This document shows, piece by piece, positions 47,685-61,850 of a stretch of DNA of 64,000 bases (within the stretch, counting starts at the first letter, position 1; every line of letters starts with the position of its first letter). Made by a program: the position numbers and the translations under genes. Source of the stretch: Salvelinus alpinus (taxonomy: Eukaryota; Chordata; Actinopteri; Salmoniformes; Salmonidae); contig NC_092096.1 in the NCBI RefSeq assembly GCF_045679555.1, positions 21,537,016 to 21,601,015 of the forward strand, given 5' to 3'. Below the pieces are notes generated by a model. That model did not search any database, was not told the DNA's origin, and saw only the letters and a list, made by a program, of their open reading frames with translations.

Positions 47685-49768
47685 CTGTGTTGAAGAAAGA
47701 GGTGGGGTACATCTGTTCAAAATGCCTGAATCCCACATGATCATTTCTGTGATTTAGTGCTTCCAACCCCTTTGAAAAATGGTGTGTTTGAGCTACATTG
47801 CATTGGTCTATTTATTCTGCATCCATTGAGACCAACCATTAGCCTGTGTGATTAACGGGGGCTGAGCTAGAACAGTGTTTGTGAGACCAGGGCGGATCCT
47901 GAAAACGGTTCTTCTCACAAAAATGTCTCCAAAGTCTGAATGGTTTGAGCTATGATTGAATACTGCTTTATTTTTAATGAAATAAACTTCACTCTGAGTT
48001 GTGTGCTTGTCTTAATTGTGTACAGCTTTATTTTACAGCAGTCTTACCCTGTACCTACCCTCTAAGCAGGGCCGGCCCGCTCATTAGGGAGGATTATGCG
48101 GCCGTCTATGGACGCACATGGACGAGGGCGGCATTTTCTGAGCTAAACTGACCAAGACCCAACTTCAACAACAACCCATAAAACCTCATGTAATTCTGCC
48201 CAAAAACCATTACAATTTCTCTCAACCAGTGGCATATGGGCTTTTTAGGTGAGAGCTGATGCCTCCCTGTGATAAGGCAGGGGCACAAAATATTGTGCTT
48301 GTTCATTCCCAGCGGCTCCTCTGTTGGCATCGCTGTGACGCTCCGCCAACATAAATCATGTAGCAGATAGAGCCAGGGTGAGACATGAGACATTCACCAA
48401 AACTGTAGGCTATTACACAACTTTTTATGATTACCGCATGTTAGAGGCATGACAAATGAGCGAATGGGCTTGAAAAATAATGGTATAGCCTACATTCAAA
48501 TACGATGTGGTTCAACGAGAACAACTGACATTTTGCCCAGGCAGAGATGAGTGGCCGGGCACCGAAACGCGCAGCAACAGCAGTAGACGCATAAAAGCTA
48601 CCCTACTGACAATTGCCAAATTTGACATTAAACTTTTTGGTGTTTTGTGTAACAGATGTCTCTTTCCACTCACCACTATTTGGAAGCTGGAAATATCTTG
48701 CAAGTGGATAAATGTGTATGGGGGGCCTATGAAGGAGCCCTTTGAAATTATAGCTTGACAATCAGATGAAAACATTGTGATTTGTTCTGTTTACACCACA
48801 ATAAAGGGTAACACATTTGTTAAACATATAAGTTAAATTAAAAATCTTTATGACTAGGCCCACAGAGATCCTTAGGGACTGTATATGTAATTCTATGATT
48901 AAACACATAAAATGTTTTGGTGCATGCGCTTGATCCCGTACCTGGATATAGCATATGGTAGAAATAGTATGTAGCCTTTTCTGTAGCCTACAGGCAGGAG
49001 ATAAAATGTATGACACAACAGCCTGTTTTACGGTGGGCCTAACACATTATTAATAAAATTCCTTTGATGGCCTACATGGTACGCTACACCCCAGTAAGCA
49101 CGGGCCGACACAATGTCCTCTGGACGTCTTTTTTTGGTCCTGTTGGACCTGACATTTTTTGGGGGGTGTTTCACAATGGTAGGCCTACCATATAGATGGC
49201 CATTCATAAAATGCAGTTTCACGACACTGTAGGCTACACCTCAATAAGCACGGATCGATGCCGACACCTTTTGGACGTCTTTTTTTTGGCCTGTCTGGAC
49301 CGGCCTTGATTTCCATGTCCACGGAAGTTGGTTTTTAGTCCGGTCCAAACCCAAATCTGAACCACTCATAGATGTCTATGTTTGGTTCAGATAAAATGAC
49401 GTCAAAACACGTTATACCGTAGCTTTGATTCGACTGATCATGTCAACATCATACTTTCAAAATCTTAGCTAGCATGCTAGCTAGCTAGACAAGCATTCAA
49501 CATCATGAATCACATTGACAATCAACTGGGAAATCCTTTCTAATCCATTTCAAATCCTTTCCAGTCATATGAAGATACATTATAAATAAAACATCTCTGT
49601 GCTCATCAGCCACTGGACATAAACATTACACAACAAGCTGGAAATCACAAATTCAACAATGAGTGGTTTGGAAGGAATCGGTGGCTAACTGCAAGAAGAA
49701 AGAAATCACTATTTTGCTTCCCCTGCCCGCTGTTCGGTGGATAGGTGTGTGGTCTAAGTCTGGGTTAA

Positions 49769-51000
49769 CTTCTTATGGCTGCAGGGGTAGTATTGAGTAG
49801 CTTGGATGAAAGGTGCACAGAGGTGCCAAGAGTAAACCGGCCTGCTCCTCAGTCATAGTTGCTAATATATGCATATTATTAGTAGTATTTGAAAACACTC
49901 TTAAGTTTCTAAAACTGTTTGAACTATGTCTGTGAGTATAACAGAACTCATATGGCAGGCAAAAACCTGAGAAGTTCCACTTCCTGTTTGGAATTTTTCT
50001 GAGGGTGGCAGATTTTCAACCAAGCTCTCATTGAAATTACAGCGAGATATGGATGAGTTTTCACTCCCTACGGCTTCCACTAGATGTCAACAGTCAATAG
50101 AACTTTGTCTGATGACTCTAATGTGAAGGAGAGGCGAAGGAGACAGGATTTATTCACCACTGCCACGAGCTAACCATGCTTTGACCACAGGTGATAGGCA
50201 GCTCTGTTCCATGCTCAACTGAAGTCGATGTAATTCTCCGGTTGGAACGTTATTCAAGATGTATTTTAACAACATTCTAAAGATTGATTCAGTACATCGT
50301 TTGACATGTTTCTACTGACTGTTATGGAACTTTTGGACATTTCGTCACGTTATAGTGGACGCTCTTTGTGACTTTGGAATTGTTTACCAAACGCGCTAAC
50401 CAAAGTAGCTAATTGGACATAAATAACGGACATTATCGAACAAATCAAGCATTTATTGTGGACCTGGGATTCCTGGGAATGCATTCTGATGAATATCATC
50501 AAAGGTAAGGATACATTTATCATGTTGAAACGATGTGGCTATGCAAAATCACTTGATGTTTTTGGAACTAGTGAATGTAACGCGCCAATGTAAACTCAGA
50601 TTTTTTTATATAAATATGAACTTTATCAAACAAAACATGCATGTATTGTGTAATATGAAGTCCTATGAGTGTCATCTGATGAAGATCATCAAAGGTTAGT
50701 GATTAATTGTATCTCTATTTCTGCTTTTTGTGAAAGCTATCTTTCGCTGGAAAAATGGCTGTGCTTATTGTGGTTTGGTGGTGACCTAACATAATCGTTT
50801 GTAGTGCTTTTGCTGAAAAGCATATTCGAAATCAGACACTTTGGTGGGATTAACAACAAGATTACCTTTAAAATGATATAAGACACATGTATGTTTGAGG
50901 AATTTTAATTATGAGATTTCTGCTTTTTGAATTAGGCGCCCTGCACTTTCACTGGCTGTTGTCATATCGATCCCGTTAGCGGGATTGCAGCCATAAAAAG
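49769..51000 (+). mobile_element. TTAA-target (piggyBac-like) MITE, 1232 bp, complete
   Basis: Flanked by TTAA at 49765-49768 and 51001-51004. Ends CTTCTTATGGCTGCA and, inverted, CTTTTTATGGCTGCA. The paralogous site in unit II (near 18711) is empty with a single TTAA. No transposase frame. Confidence 0.88.
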
Positions 51001-52037
51001 TTAAAGGATTGATCCATAAAAGGTTGAAATCATTGGCCATGCATCAATCCAGCATGACTTCATCCAGAGAATGCCAGACTTTGATGACAATGTTTGATGA
51101 TGACACAGCTTGCCCACAAGAGGGACTGCCACGCCACCTTCCTGTTCAAGTGAGCACAGCACAACAATGGTGAGTGCACAAATATTTATTTTAAACTGCT
51201 GCATAAATTATGTAGTATGCCAGGGAGATATGTAAACTGTAGCTGAGAAAGTAACACTAACTGTATGGTGTGTAGTAAATTGTTAGCCCATTTGTCTCAC
51301 CATAAGAATTTGGTCCCTCTCCCCCTCAAAACTTAGCCGAAAGTTCTGACGGGTGGTGCACTTGTAGCCAATAGCCAGTTTTAAAGAGCTGTCATCATCG
51401 AATATTGTGAGAGCTTTTATTGTCTGCTTATATGCCCCCGTTATTTATCCTACGGTTCTGACTTGGTGTATAGGGAGAATACTGTAAGAACGGCCCATTC
51501 TGTTGCTGTCCATTTCAAAAGTGCTGAAACAAATAGGCATATCAACTACGTCCATTTAATCTCGCTCATTAATGTCTTAATCAAAATGATGGCTTCCCTC
51601 TTATCCACACATTTTTCCCTTATGCCGTATTTTGCACATCTCAATTGTTATATTGCTTATATAGGTCTATCTCATTAGTATATTATTCATAATTTTAGGT
51701 AATGTTGGAATGATGCATTGAATTGTTTTGCTTACTTTGTGTATTATAATTAGCTCATGTGTTTTTCTCCATGAGGAGGGGACACTATACAATGTTGTTG
51801 GGTCTGTAACCATGTTTGCCAGTGACAGTCTCTTTCCATTCAAATATTTGTTTTCAACAAAATGTTCATTTAATAGACCCATGTAATTCCAGTTGATTTT
51901 GCAAGGGTTGTATTGTTTGCTATATGCGTTGTCTGTGAGTCGGTATATTGCCTATGAAAGTGGATCCTCGTGATTGTATTTTCATTCCTTTTTAGACCAC
52001 AAAGGCCTAATAAAATACTTTAAATGGAAGGCTAACT

Positions 52038-52289
<252 letters not shown>

Positions 52290-52676
52290 CTGTGGTGATT
52301 TAAAGAAGAGTAAAGTTAAGGCCTCAACACATTGCTGAATTTATCTGAACTAACATCTGAATTTCTGTCGGTGTCCATTTTGAAAGTACTAAAGGAATAG
52401 GCCTACCTCGTCGCAGCTCGTTTGCTAATGATCAGAACAAACATTATGAATTTACTGAACATAAATGTAATAATGTTTGTGTATGGTTCAAAAGTCTAAA
52501 CTCATGTCGGCATTCACTATTATTGAAGCAGAATGTGATTCTTATCGAGTTACACAAATCCACAAGGAATCCGTAGAAACCATATTTATTTAAGCAAGTC
52601 AGACATATCAGCTATGTTTTTATAAAATGCAGTATATTAGGCCAAATTAACTGTATCGCTGCCAGGCGAGGCTCAG

Positions 52677-53034
52677 CCTGGTCTCATAAACGTAAGTCTG
52701 GGACACTCAAGTTAGTATGATATGTTAGGTTTGGTATGACACATGATTACTTAAGTCTGGGTGGATGGGTGGGCGTATAACGCGTTTGAATCTCATCACG
52801 GCTAGCTTTAGCAATTTAGCTAATTAGCAACTTAGCCACCTAACCAGAATTTCTAACATATTGTACACTTTGCAAATTCGTAACATATAATACAAATTAT
52901 AATTTGTAACATATCGTATGAAAATGGTAATGGACATCCACAAATGAATACATCCCATACGAAATGTAACTTATCATACTAAATAGTGCCTCCGGATTTA
53001 CATACAGAATAATACGGAATACTCTGAGACCAGG
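52677..53034. mobile_element. Fold-back MITE with CCTGGTCTCA ends, unit III copy
   Basis: Same termini as 20143-20670; shorter inside. Confidence 0.75.
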
Positions 53035-53188
53035 TTGCCAGGCTCCGCTGATAGTCAGGTGTATTGGTGGTAAGGATTCCCTCCATGGTGCTGAAAGGAA
53101 AGCTCTGCTTTCTGGATAGCTTTATGTAGGCCCTAGTTTGTGGGCACCGTCTGTCACCCTTATACTTCAATTAATGGATTGTTTAATG

Positions 53189-53776
53189 CAGTGGTGTAAA
53201 GTATTTTTACTTAAGTACTTTACACCACTGCATTAAAAATCTATTAATTGAAGTATAAGGGTGACAGACTTAAGTAATTTTTTGGTATCTGTACTTTACT
53301 TTACTATTTATATTTTTGCCACCTTGTACTTTTACTTCACTACATTCCTAAAGAAAATAATGTACTTTTTACCCCATACATTTTCCCTGACCCCCAAAAG
53401 TAAATTGTCCGATTCACACCCTTATCAGAGAACATCCCTGGTCATCCCTACCGCCTCTGAACTGGTGGACTCACTAAACACACATATATCGTTTGTAAAT
53501 GTTCTGAGTGTTAGAGTGTGCCCCTTGCGATCCGTAAAATGTTTTATTGTGCCGTCTGGTTTGCTTAAAATAAGGAATTTTTACTTGTACTTTTACTTTT
53601 GATACTTAGCAATTCCATTTACTTTTAATACTTAAGTATATTTCAAACAAAATAATTTTAGACTTTTAATCAAGTAGTATTTTACTTGGTGACGTTCACT
53701 TTTACTTGAGTCATTTTCTAATAAGGTATCTTTACTTTTACCCAAGTATGACAATTGATTACTTTTTCCACCACTG
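53189..53776. mobile_element. hAT-type MITE, copy at gene E, with snap-back
   Basis: GTTTAATG at 53181-53188 and 53777-53784. Its left end has been copied in reverse together with host flank, making a palindrome (53151-53268). Confidence 0.87.
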
Positions 53777-53813
53777 GTTTAATGTTGTGTTGTGTAGTGG
53801 CTTTGCTGGAATG

Positions 53814-54192
53814 TGTAACAATCTTAGGCGTAGTGGGTGCGGAGTCAGGTGCAGGAGGCAGAAAGTTCTGAATAGCGCTTTAATCAGCACCGGGCAAAAT
53901 AGTATATACAACGAAACTGAGCGTCATAAAACACATGCCCAAAACAGGAACCAAACCAACATTGCACTACCACACATACAAAGTGGGAATAAACAAGCCC
54001 GCACGAAGAGCAGGCGGGCCTACCGACTTAAATAGCCAAACTAAAAGTCTAAACAAGAAACAGGTGAAACAAATCAGACCAAACCAACAGACAAGGGAAA
54101 AAGGGATCGGTGGCAGCTAGTAGGCCGGTGACGACGACCGCCGAGCACTACCCGAACAGGAAGGGGAGCCACCTTCGGTAGGAGTCGTGACA
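53814..54192. mobile_element. Solo LTR (fossil), 379 bp, 5-bp target duplication
   Basis: TGTAACAATCTTAGGCG to GGAGTCGTGACA, flanked by GAATG (53809-53813, 54193-54197). Genes A and B have the empty site (TTGCTGGAATG then C/TATCTAAAAC), so it came after unit duplication. Confidence 0.9.
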
Positions 54193-54332
54193 GAATGTAT
54201 CTAAAACAATTTGATCTGTTTGCCCCACCAAGATGTACATGCTAAAATCGCCACTGGCAGAGCAAACTAACATCCCCCTGGTCAATATGAAAACAAAGAA
54301 ACACAGAATTACAATAGCTTCAAACTGAATGC

Positions 54333-54338
54333 TTTATT
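54333..54338 (-). terminator. Poly(A) signal of lectin gene E
   Basis: AATAAA on the minus strand, about 310 bases past the stop, as in A and B. Confidence 0.7.
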
Positions 54339-54645
54339 TTAGCGGGAAATTATTATATAATGAGATAATAAGCATTGAAAAGGATTACATCCATCTCTAT
54401 GAATGACCTCTGAAGCACAGCAAAACCCATGTGGCTGGTGAGCAAGATCATTAAGATCAGTGATTACTATTGACAGAGATAAAGTACTGAACAGTATAGT
54501 TAGAGTAGTAGGTTTTAGAATGAAGGATTCTTATGAACTAATGTTGGGCATTCTCAAGCAGAAGACTGTTCCAGAAAGAGACATCAATGAGTTAGCAAGT
54601 GATCTTTAGACAGATCCCGAACAGCCATCAGATGCAGAGGAGAGG

Positions 54646-57600
54646 CTAAGGTGTGCACACCATGGTGACGCCAGACTTGGAGATGACCCAAAGACGGCCC
54701 AGGTCGTAGGTCACGTGGCTCATGCGCATGGACATTGGGATATTGCTCCATCCAGTGCCCTCTGGTTTACTGGCTGTGATGCCGTCTCTGTGTTGAAGAA
54801 AGGGGTATGGTTTGCGTTCAAAGTTTATAAAACATTTTTGGACTTCAATAATTGAATATAGCTATTGATTTTTTAAGAATATAACTTATGACTCTTCAAG
54901 AAAGATCCAGTGTAATATATTATAAAAATAAAGCGAACTGGATGGAATATGGGGAAAAATGCACCAAATTCTTTTCAATCTTCAATATAGAAATGCTATC
55001 AAAATGTTTTATTAAAACTTGTTACAAATGATGGAGTCACGCATGATTCACCAAATGATATTTTGAAAGAGGAAGTAAAGTACTTTAAGAATATGTTTTC
55101 GTTTCAGGCTCCTCCATCTCCACTAACTGAAATTAATTGTATGGATTTTTTTCCTAATAATAATGTAAAATTAACATCTATTCAGAAAGACTCGTGTGAA
55201 GGCCAAATTACAGAGGAGGAACTGCTTGATGCAATTGGGGTCTTTAAGGATGGGAAAACTCCAGGGCTGGATGGCATACCAGTGGAAGTATACCATTTTT
55301 TTTAATATACTCAAAGGACCATTATTAGCATGTTTTAACCACTCCTATATAAATGGTAGATTATTAGACACGCAACAAGAAGGTCTGATATCATTATTAC
55401 TGAAACAGGACCCAAGTGGTATATATAAAGATCCAGTCCATTAAGAAAATTGGAGACCTCTTACACTTCAGTGTTGTGATGCAAAAATCCTAGCAAAATG
55501 CTTGGCGCATAGAATTAAAAAAGTATTGTCAGATATTATTCATCCTAATCAGACAGTTTTTTTTACATGGACGATACATTGGAGATAATATAAGACAAGT
55601 ACTGGAAACTATAGAATACTATGAAATATCGGGGACACCAGGCCTGGTTTTCATAGCTGATTTTGAGAAGGCTTTTGATAAAGTACGACTGGAGTTTATA
55701 TATAAATGCCTAGAATATTTCAATTTTGGGGAATCTCTTATAAAATTGGTTAAAGTTATATATGTATAGTAACCCTAGGTAACCCTAGGTGCAAAATGGT
55801 AAATAATGGCTACATCTCAGAAAGTTTTAAACTATCTAGAGGAGTAAAACAAGGTTGTCCACTATCGGCATATCTATTTATTATTGCCATCGAAATGTTA
55901 GCTGTTAAGATTAGATCAAACAATAATTAAGGGATTAGAAATCCGTGGCTTAAAAACGAAGGTGTCATTGTACGCTGATGATTCATGTTTTCTTTTAAAA
56001 CCACAATTAGAGTCTCTCCACGGCCTCATAGAGGATCTAGATACTTTTGCTATTCTCTCTGGATTAAAACCAAATTATGATAAGTGTACTATATTATGTA
56101 TTGGATCACAAAAAAATGCAAATTTTACATTTCCATGTAGTTTACCAATAAAATGGTCTGACGGAGATGTGGACATACTTGGTATACAAATTCCAAAAGA
56201 AAGAAATGATCTCACTCCAATAAATTTTTATAGAAAGTAAGCAAAAATAGATAAGATCTTGCTACCATGGAAAAGAAAATACAAAGTCTATTTGTGGAAA
56301 AATCCCCCTGATTAACTCTTTAGTCATATCACAGTTTACCTATTTGCTTATGGTTTTGCCTACACCTAGTGACCTGCTTTTTAAATAATATGAACATAAA
56401 ATATTCAATTATATTTGGAACAGCAAGCCAGATAAAATTAAAAGGGCCTATTTGTATAAAGAATATGAATTTGGAGGGCAGAAATGATTAAATATTAAAG
56501 CATTAGACCTCTCACTAAAGGCATCAGTCATACAAAAGTTATACTTAAATCCAAACTGGTTCTCTAGTAAATTGGTACGAATGTCTCATCCTATGTTCAA
56601 GAAGGGCCTTTTTCCCTTTATTCATATTACACCTGCCCACTTTCGGTTGTTTGAAAAGGAAATTATCTCCAAAATATCTTTATTTTTTAAACAAGCCTTA
56701 GAAAGTTGGTTGCAATTTCAGTTTAATCCACCTGAAAAGACAGAACAAATAATACAACAAATATTGTGGTTAAATTCAAATATACTAATTGATAAAAAAC
56801 AACTGTATTTTTCGAAGAACTTTTTTAAAAAGGTATAATTTTTGTGAATGATATCATAAATAGGACTGGTGGAGTTATGTCACACATGCAGCTAACACAG
56901 ACATATGGAAATGTCTGCTCTACCCAAAATTACAACCAATTAATTGCAGCATTACCACAAAAATGGAAGAGGCAAGTAGAAGGGGAAAAAAGCAAGGAAC
57001 TTGTATGTCGGCCCTGTATTAAAGAACATAAATGGTTAAAGAAAAGTGTGATAAATAAAAACATATAACAATTTCATTTAAGGACCAAAAAACATTCCAT
57101 AGCACATGGTTTATGAATTGATACGCAAAACAACGCCGGATTCAAAACTTCAAATTTTTCAATTTAAATTACTATACAAAATTCTTGCATCTAATAGAAT
57201 GTTATATATATGGGGGATACAATCTTCACAGCTCTGCAGATTCTGCTGTGAGGAGGCAGAGTCATTAGATCATTTATTTTGGTATTGTCCATATGTAGCT
57301 CGCTTTTGGTCACAGGTCCAGGAATGGCTGAAGAATTGCAACATTTGCCTAGAACTAACGATGCAGATAGCAATACTGGGTGATTTGAAAAGCCATAGTC
57401 AATCAATCAATAATATAATAATTATTTTAGCAAAAATGTTTATTTTTAATTTACAATCTGTAGAAGCTATGAGAATAGAAAGGTTCAATTCTTTTGTGAA
57501 GCATCACAGCACAGTTAAAATATATTGCAAATAGAAATCCAAAATGGATGATGTTGAGAAATAGATGGGAGAGGTTGAATGGAGCTGAATGGTGGGACTA

Positions 57601-59613
57601 ATAACAAGATAAACCATGTAAAACCTTTGGGGTCTGTAAAATGTATATAGGTTCAGAACTTTTGTGAAATAGCACAGTTACAAATAGAATAGAAATCAAA
57701 CTGGATGGACATCAGAAATAGAGGAAGGACTAAAAACAAACAAAAAATAACTATTGTAAAATAGACTGTGTCTGTAAAATGTGTATAAGATGTATAAATA
57801 TTAGTTTACTCCAATTGGGGGATCGGTGGTAGGGTTTGCGGGGAATAATAATAAAGGTATATTCTTTTAAAAAGTATGTATGTCTATATAGGTATGTGTA
57901 TGTATATATGTGTATATGTATGCATGCGTGTATGGATATATATATATTTACCCCAAAAATATATGGGGGATTGGAAATGATGCAGACAATTACTTTGATG
58001 GAAGCAACATTCTTTCCTCAATATTAAGCTGATCCACCCCTTAAAAAAATAAAATAAAGTAAACTTATGACTCTTGAGCATAACACAAGAAGCCGAAATG
58101 TAAGCTTTAATTCAATTGTTTCTAAACAATGTTATTCCAAAAAAATGTGTAGTTTAAAAAAAACATTTTTCTCATGGATCCATATTGATTCAATCTGTAG
58201 CCCCATGTATTAATTTGAGAGTGGTTACATTTCTCTAGCTACAAAACAAGTGGTGGGATGGCCAAGTTGTTTTTTTCAATCCCAAACTGTAGCTTTAAAG
58301 GATACCCAACCTTTGCTAATTTTACTGTACACATTTCTTTATAAGTCTTATAAGTTTAGTTCTGATTTCTATTTACCAGATTTTATTTATGCATCTGTTT
58401 TTAATTTTTGTGTAAAGCACTTTTTGTGTAAAGCGCTTGTAAGGACCAGAGTTATTAATAAAGGTATATCATTATTATTACAAGTTATCATTACAAGTCA
58501 TTTTCAAGTTAATAATGTTGAGGGGGAAAGGGTGGAACCATACACATAGTTCAGTAGCAACCTTACCTGGTATAAACACTACCCTCAGAGTTGACCCCAA
58601 AGACACTACCATCAGTTGCCACCTCAATCATGGAAAGCTTGCCGTCAATTTGACTCCACCCCTTGTTTTGGCAGTCTAGATTCAGCTGGAAACAAACAGA
58701 TTCAATCAGGGTTTTAGGACAATTTCAACAGTTATAATATGAAACAGTGTTAAAATAACTGACACTCTCCATCCTCTACTACTCTACTCCAGCTCTCACA
58801 CTCTTTCCCAGATCTTACACTCATTAAGAAGATATCATCATTCTTGTTGACTGCCCAGCACCCAAAGGGTCCACAACTAGAATACTTCACAGCTCCTGGC
58901 AACCTTATCCCTCGAAGGGGTGAGTCGGCACCCATGAAGCCAAGTGAGGCACTTCTTGAAAGACACCCTGGAACATAGTCTATGTTGGCCACCACAACAA
59001 ACTCGTCCCCCCCAGCATCCAGCTGCTTTACACCGGCTGAAGACCACAAAGACAGAGACAGACAAGCAAACAAGGAGTATGCATCTGTGAGTACTGCCAA
59101 ATGACTTACAATGGCATAATGTTAACATGTATAATTTACCCTGATGGTAATCAGGAAAGCTAAGAATCCTCTGGGTTCATAATTGAGTAATGCTCTCCAC
59201 TTACTTGCAAATTGAACCCAGTTACCGGCCACATACTTGAACATGAGGTTTCCGTTGCTGGCACCCCAGATCCCTGCTGGTCCTACAGTGATATGCCTCA
59301 GGGAACCAGGCAGGCGGATCCATTTATCACCTACCAGGTAGTAGGGGATTTGACTTGTGTCCGTAGCAACCACTTGCCCCAGTCCTGCATCGATCTGCAT
59401 CAGATTCTTGATATCCACTACAATCTGACAGTCCCAGGCTATGAAGACACCAGATCAAAGACACATGAGTAAAGTACAGCAGCGAAAAGGGGGATGAAAT
59501 TATGGAGCCAACTTGATGATTAATTCCAAGTTGATCAAACATGTTTCAGAAAATGGTAACTTACCATGACTGATGGTCAGAAGACAGAGGACCAATAGGA
59601 AGGCTGCTCTCAT
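54646..59613 (-). CDS. FEL: Fish-egg lectin gene E, five exons, intact, LINE in intron 4
   Basis: Exons on the minus strand: 59565-59613, 59205-59438, 58819-59036, 58567-58685 and 54646-54787; 762 coding bases, 253 aa. Exon 1 is six bases shorter than in the others (MRAAFLLVLCLLTISH), so the signal peptide loses two residues but stays hydrophobic. Tectonin motifs [18 protein letters not shown] and DGSVFGVN, ending [12 protein letters not shown]; six mature cysteines. Repeat 2 is diverged: VKQLDAGGDEFVVVANIDYV for LKQLDAGGEQFIVGANMDD, and the first motif has GAS for GVN. Splice sites are all GT-AG. Intron 4 is 3.8 kb because an L1-type LINE entered antisense; splicing should be unaffected. Its flanks match A and B. 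Confidence 0.92.
54897..58061 (+). mobile_element. L1/Tx1-type LINE, 5' truncated, in intron 4 of gene E
   Basis: Flanked by a 14-bp target duplication AACTTATGACTCTT (54883-54896, 58062-58075). Reverse-transcriptase parts in order: EEELLDAIGVFKDGKTPGLD (about 55210-55275), NWRPLTLQCCDAKILAKCLA (about 55450), ADFEKAFDKV (55660-55690), GCPLSAYLFI (about 55855) and the catalytic YADD at 55971-55982. The C-terminal cysteine motif LCRFCCEEAESLDHLFWYC lies at about 57230-57290. The endonuclease domain is missing, and several frameshifts and stops break the frame. It ends in an A-rich tail (TTAAAAAAATAAAATAAAG). Confidence 0.92.
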
Positions 59614-59665
59614 GATGTCTCTGTAGATCTACAGTATAAGTTTTGCTGAACACATACTTTGTCCC

Positions 59666-59673
59666 CTTATATA
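59666..59673 (-). promoter_or_regulatory. TATA box of lectin gene E
   Basis: TATATAAG on the minus strand, 53 bases above the ATG. Confidence 0.65.
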
Positions 59674-60176
59674 TTGCAGCCCTGCAAACACCTTTCAACC
59701 CCCATCAAATAATTATTAATGAGCTATTTATATTTGACAAACAACCTGTTCAGAGGAAACATTAACGAGAGGAAGACAAACAACCTGTTCAGAGGAAACA
59801 TTAACGAGAGGAGGATATAACCCCACCCTTCCCACACAGACACACAATAATAATATACACTGAACTAAAATAAAAAACGCAACATGTAAAGTGTTGGTCC
59901 TATGTTTTATGAGTGGAAATAAAAAGATCACAGAAATGATCCATACGCACAAAAGCTTATTTCTCTCACCTACTGTACTTGGCAGGTGGCATATTTGTAG
60001 AGCTGTTTGATAAGGTTGCTAAGTGTTATAGGAGGACCCATATAATGTTTATACTATACCAGACTGAGTGTAACACATTTTATACCCCTACCATCCCCCC
60101 TCATTGGAGAAAAAAAATATTTTCGTTTTTATTTCAGTAATTTTTTATTTAATTTGTTATAATCTTTAAACACTTA
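59674..60176. other. Upstream region of gene E
   Basis: Contains ACAAACAACCTGTTCAGAGG twice (about 59740 and 59777), the same word found upstream of B and C, so a shared promoter-proximal repeat. From 59860 on there is AT-rich sequence with no recognised feature. Confidence 0.55.
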
Positions 60177-61254
60177 CACTACATGACCAAAAGTATGTGG
60201 ACACCTTAATTGTCAAACATCTCATTCCAAAATCATGGGCATTAATATGGAGTTGGTCCCCCCTTTGCTGCTATAACAGCCTTTACTCTTCTGGAAAGGC
60301 TTTCCACTGGATGTTGGAACATTTCTGCGAGGACTTGCTTCCATTCAGCCACAAGAGCATTAGTTATTTTGGGCACTGATGTTGGGTGACTAGGCCATTC
60401 AAGTTCTTCCTCACCAATCTCACCAATCTCAACAAACCATTTCTGTATGGACCTCGCTCTGTGTTGTCATGATGCAAGAGGAAAGGGCCTTCCCCAAACT
60501 GTTGACACAAAGTTGGAAGCACAGACTCGTCTAGAATGTCATTGTTTGCTGTAGCGTTAAGATTTCCCTTCCCTGGAACTAAGGGGTCTAGCCCGAACCA
60601 TGAAAAACAGCCCCAGACTATTATTCCTCCTCCAACAAACTTTATAGTTGGCACTATGCATTCTGGCAGGTAGCGTTCTCCTGGCATCCGCCAAACCCAG
60701 ATTTGTCCATCGGACTGCCAGATGGTGAAGCGCGATTCATCACTCCAAAGAACGGGTTTTGACTGCTCCAGTGAGCTTTACACTACTCCAGACGATACTT
60801 GGAATTGCGCATGGTGATCTTAGGCTTGTGTGCGGCTGCTCGGCCATGGAAACCCATTTCCTGAAGCTCCCGACGAACAGTTCTTGTGCTGACACTGCTT
60901 CCAGAGGCAGTTTGGAACTCATGTAGTGAGTGTTGCAACCGAGGACAGACCATTTTTGTGCGTTAAGCACTTCAGTGTGGTGTGGCCTACCACTTAATGG
61001 CTAACCCATTGTTGCTCCTAATCTTTTCCACTTCACAATAACAGCACTTACAGTTGACCGGGGAAGCTTTAGCAGTGCACAAATTTGATGAAATGCCACA
61101 TCAAAAGTCACTGAGCTCTTCAGTAAGTCCATTCTACTGCAAATATTTGTCTATGGAGATTGTATGGCTGTGTGCTCGATTTTATACACCTGTCAGCAAC
61201 AATAGCTGTAATAGCCAAATCCACTATTTGAAGGGGTGTCCACATACACTATAC
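60177..61254 (-). mobile_element. Tc1/mariner element, dead
   Basis: Starts after TA with CACTACATGACCAAAAGTAT and ends near GTGTCCACATACACTATA, so both termini are present, the far one shortened. The minus-strand transposase is recognisable in pieces: [29 protein letters not shown] and an N-terminal part (60740-60970). The frame is broken several times and sequence is missing. Confidence 0.88.
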
Positions 61255-61659
61255 ATTCAAAAGTAATTTTTACTCCCTCTCCATCCTCGTTTCTCTGTAT
61301 TTTGTCCTTCCCTCCTTAAAAGAGTATAAAACATATTGAATAGTGATACCAATTGTAAAGAACAGTTTCATCATAAAGTTAAAACAAATGTCATGACATT
61401 CAAATTACACATTGAATCACCTGCCAGTAAAAGCAAAACTATTTCATGAGGAAGTGGAAAGCACATAAACCGTAAGATGTCAAAGGCTTTTTGTAATCAA
61501 CATAACAAATACCTGGCGCACATTAGTGTTGGCGGTAGCCTTGACATTAGAGAGGCAGACCAGTAACCAGAGGGGTTTCAAATGGCCAAACCAGAAGTTA
61601 CTGGAGTTCTACAGCATGAAGAGGAAATCATCTCAATATTTGAATAACACAACATTTGT
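61255..61659. other. No gene recognised
   Basis: About 400 AT-rich bases with no repeats or motifs that I can name. Confidence 0.4.
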
Positions 61660-61850
61660 TTCAAACTCAATGTTTTATTTGTGGAAAATCGTGATGTAAT
61701 GTGAGAGATGATGAGCTATGACAAGGATTGGATTCACTGAAAAATAACTAAAAAAAATAACCAATGTGCATTGTGAGCAACATGACGGTGCCTAAGTTTT
61801 GACACTATGATAATATCCTCTTGGAGGCTTTATTGATGACATGGTGTGAA
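61660..61850 (-). pseudogene. Likely lectin 3' UTR remnant
   Basis: AGAGATGATGAGCTATGACA matches the region next to the split exon 5 (15770, 46917), and GTGAGCAACATGAC matches 26945. AATAAA is at about 61671-61676 on the minus strand. No exon adjoins, so it is an edge of another lost lectin copy. Confidence 0.5.
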
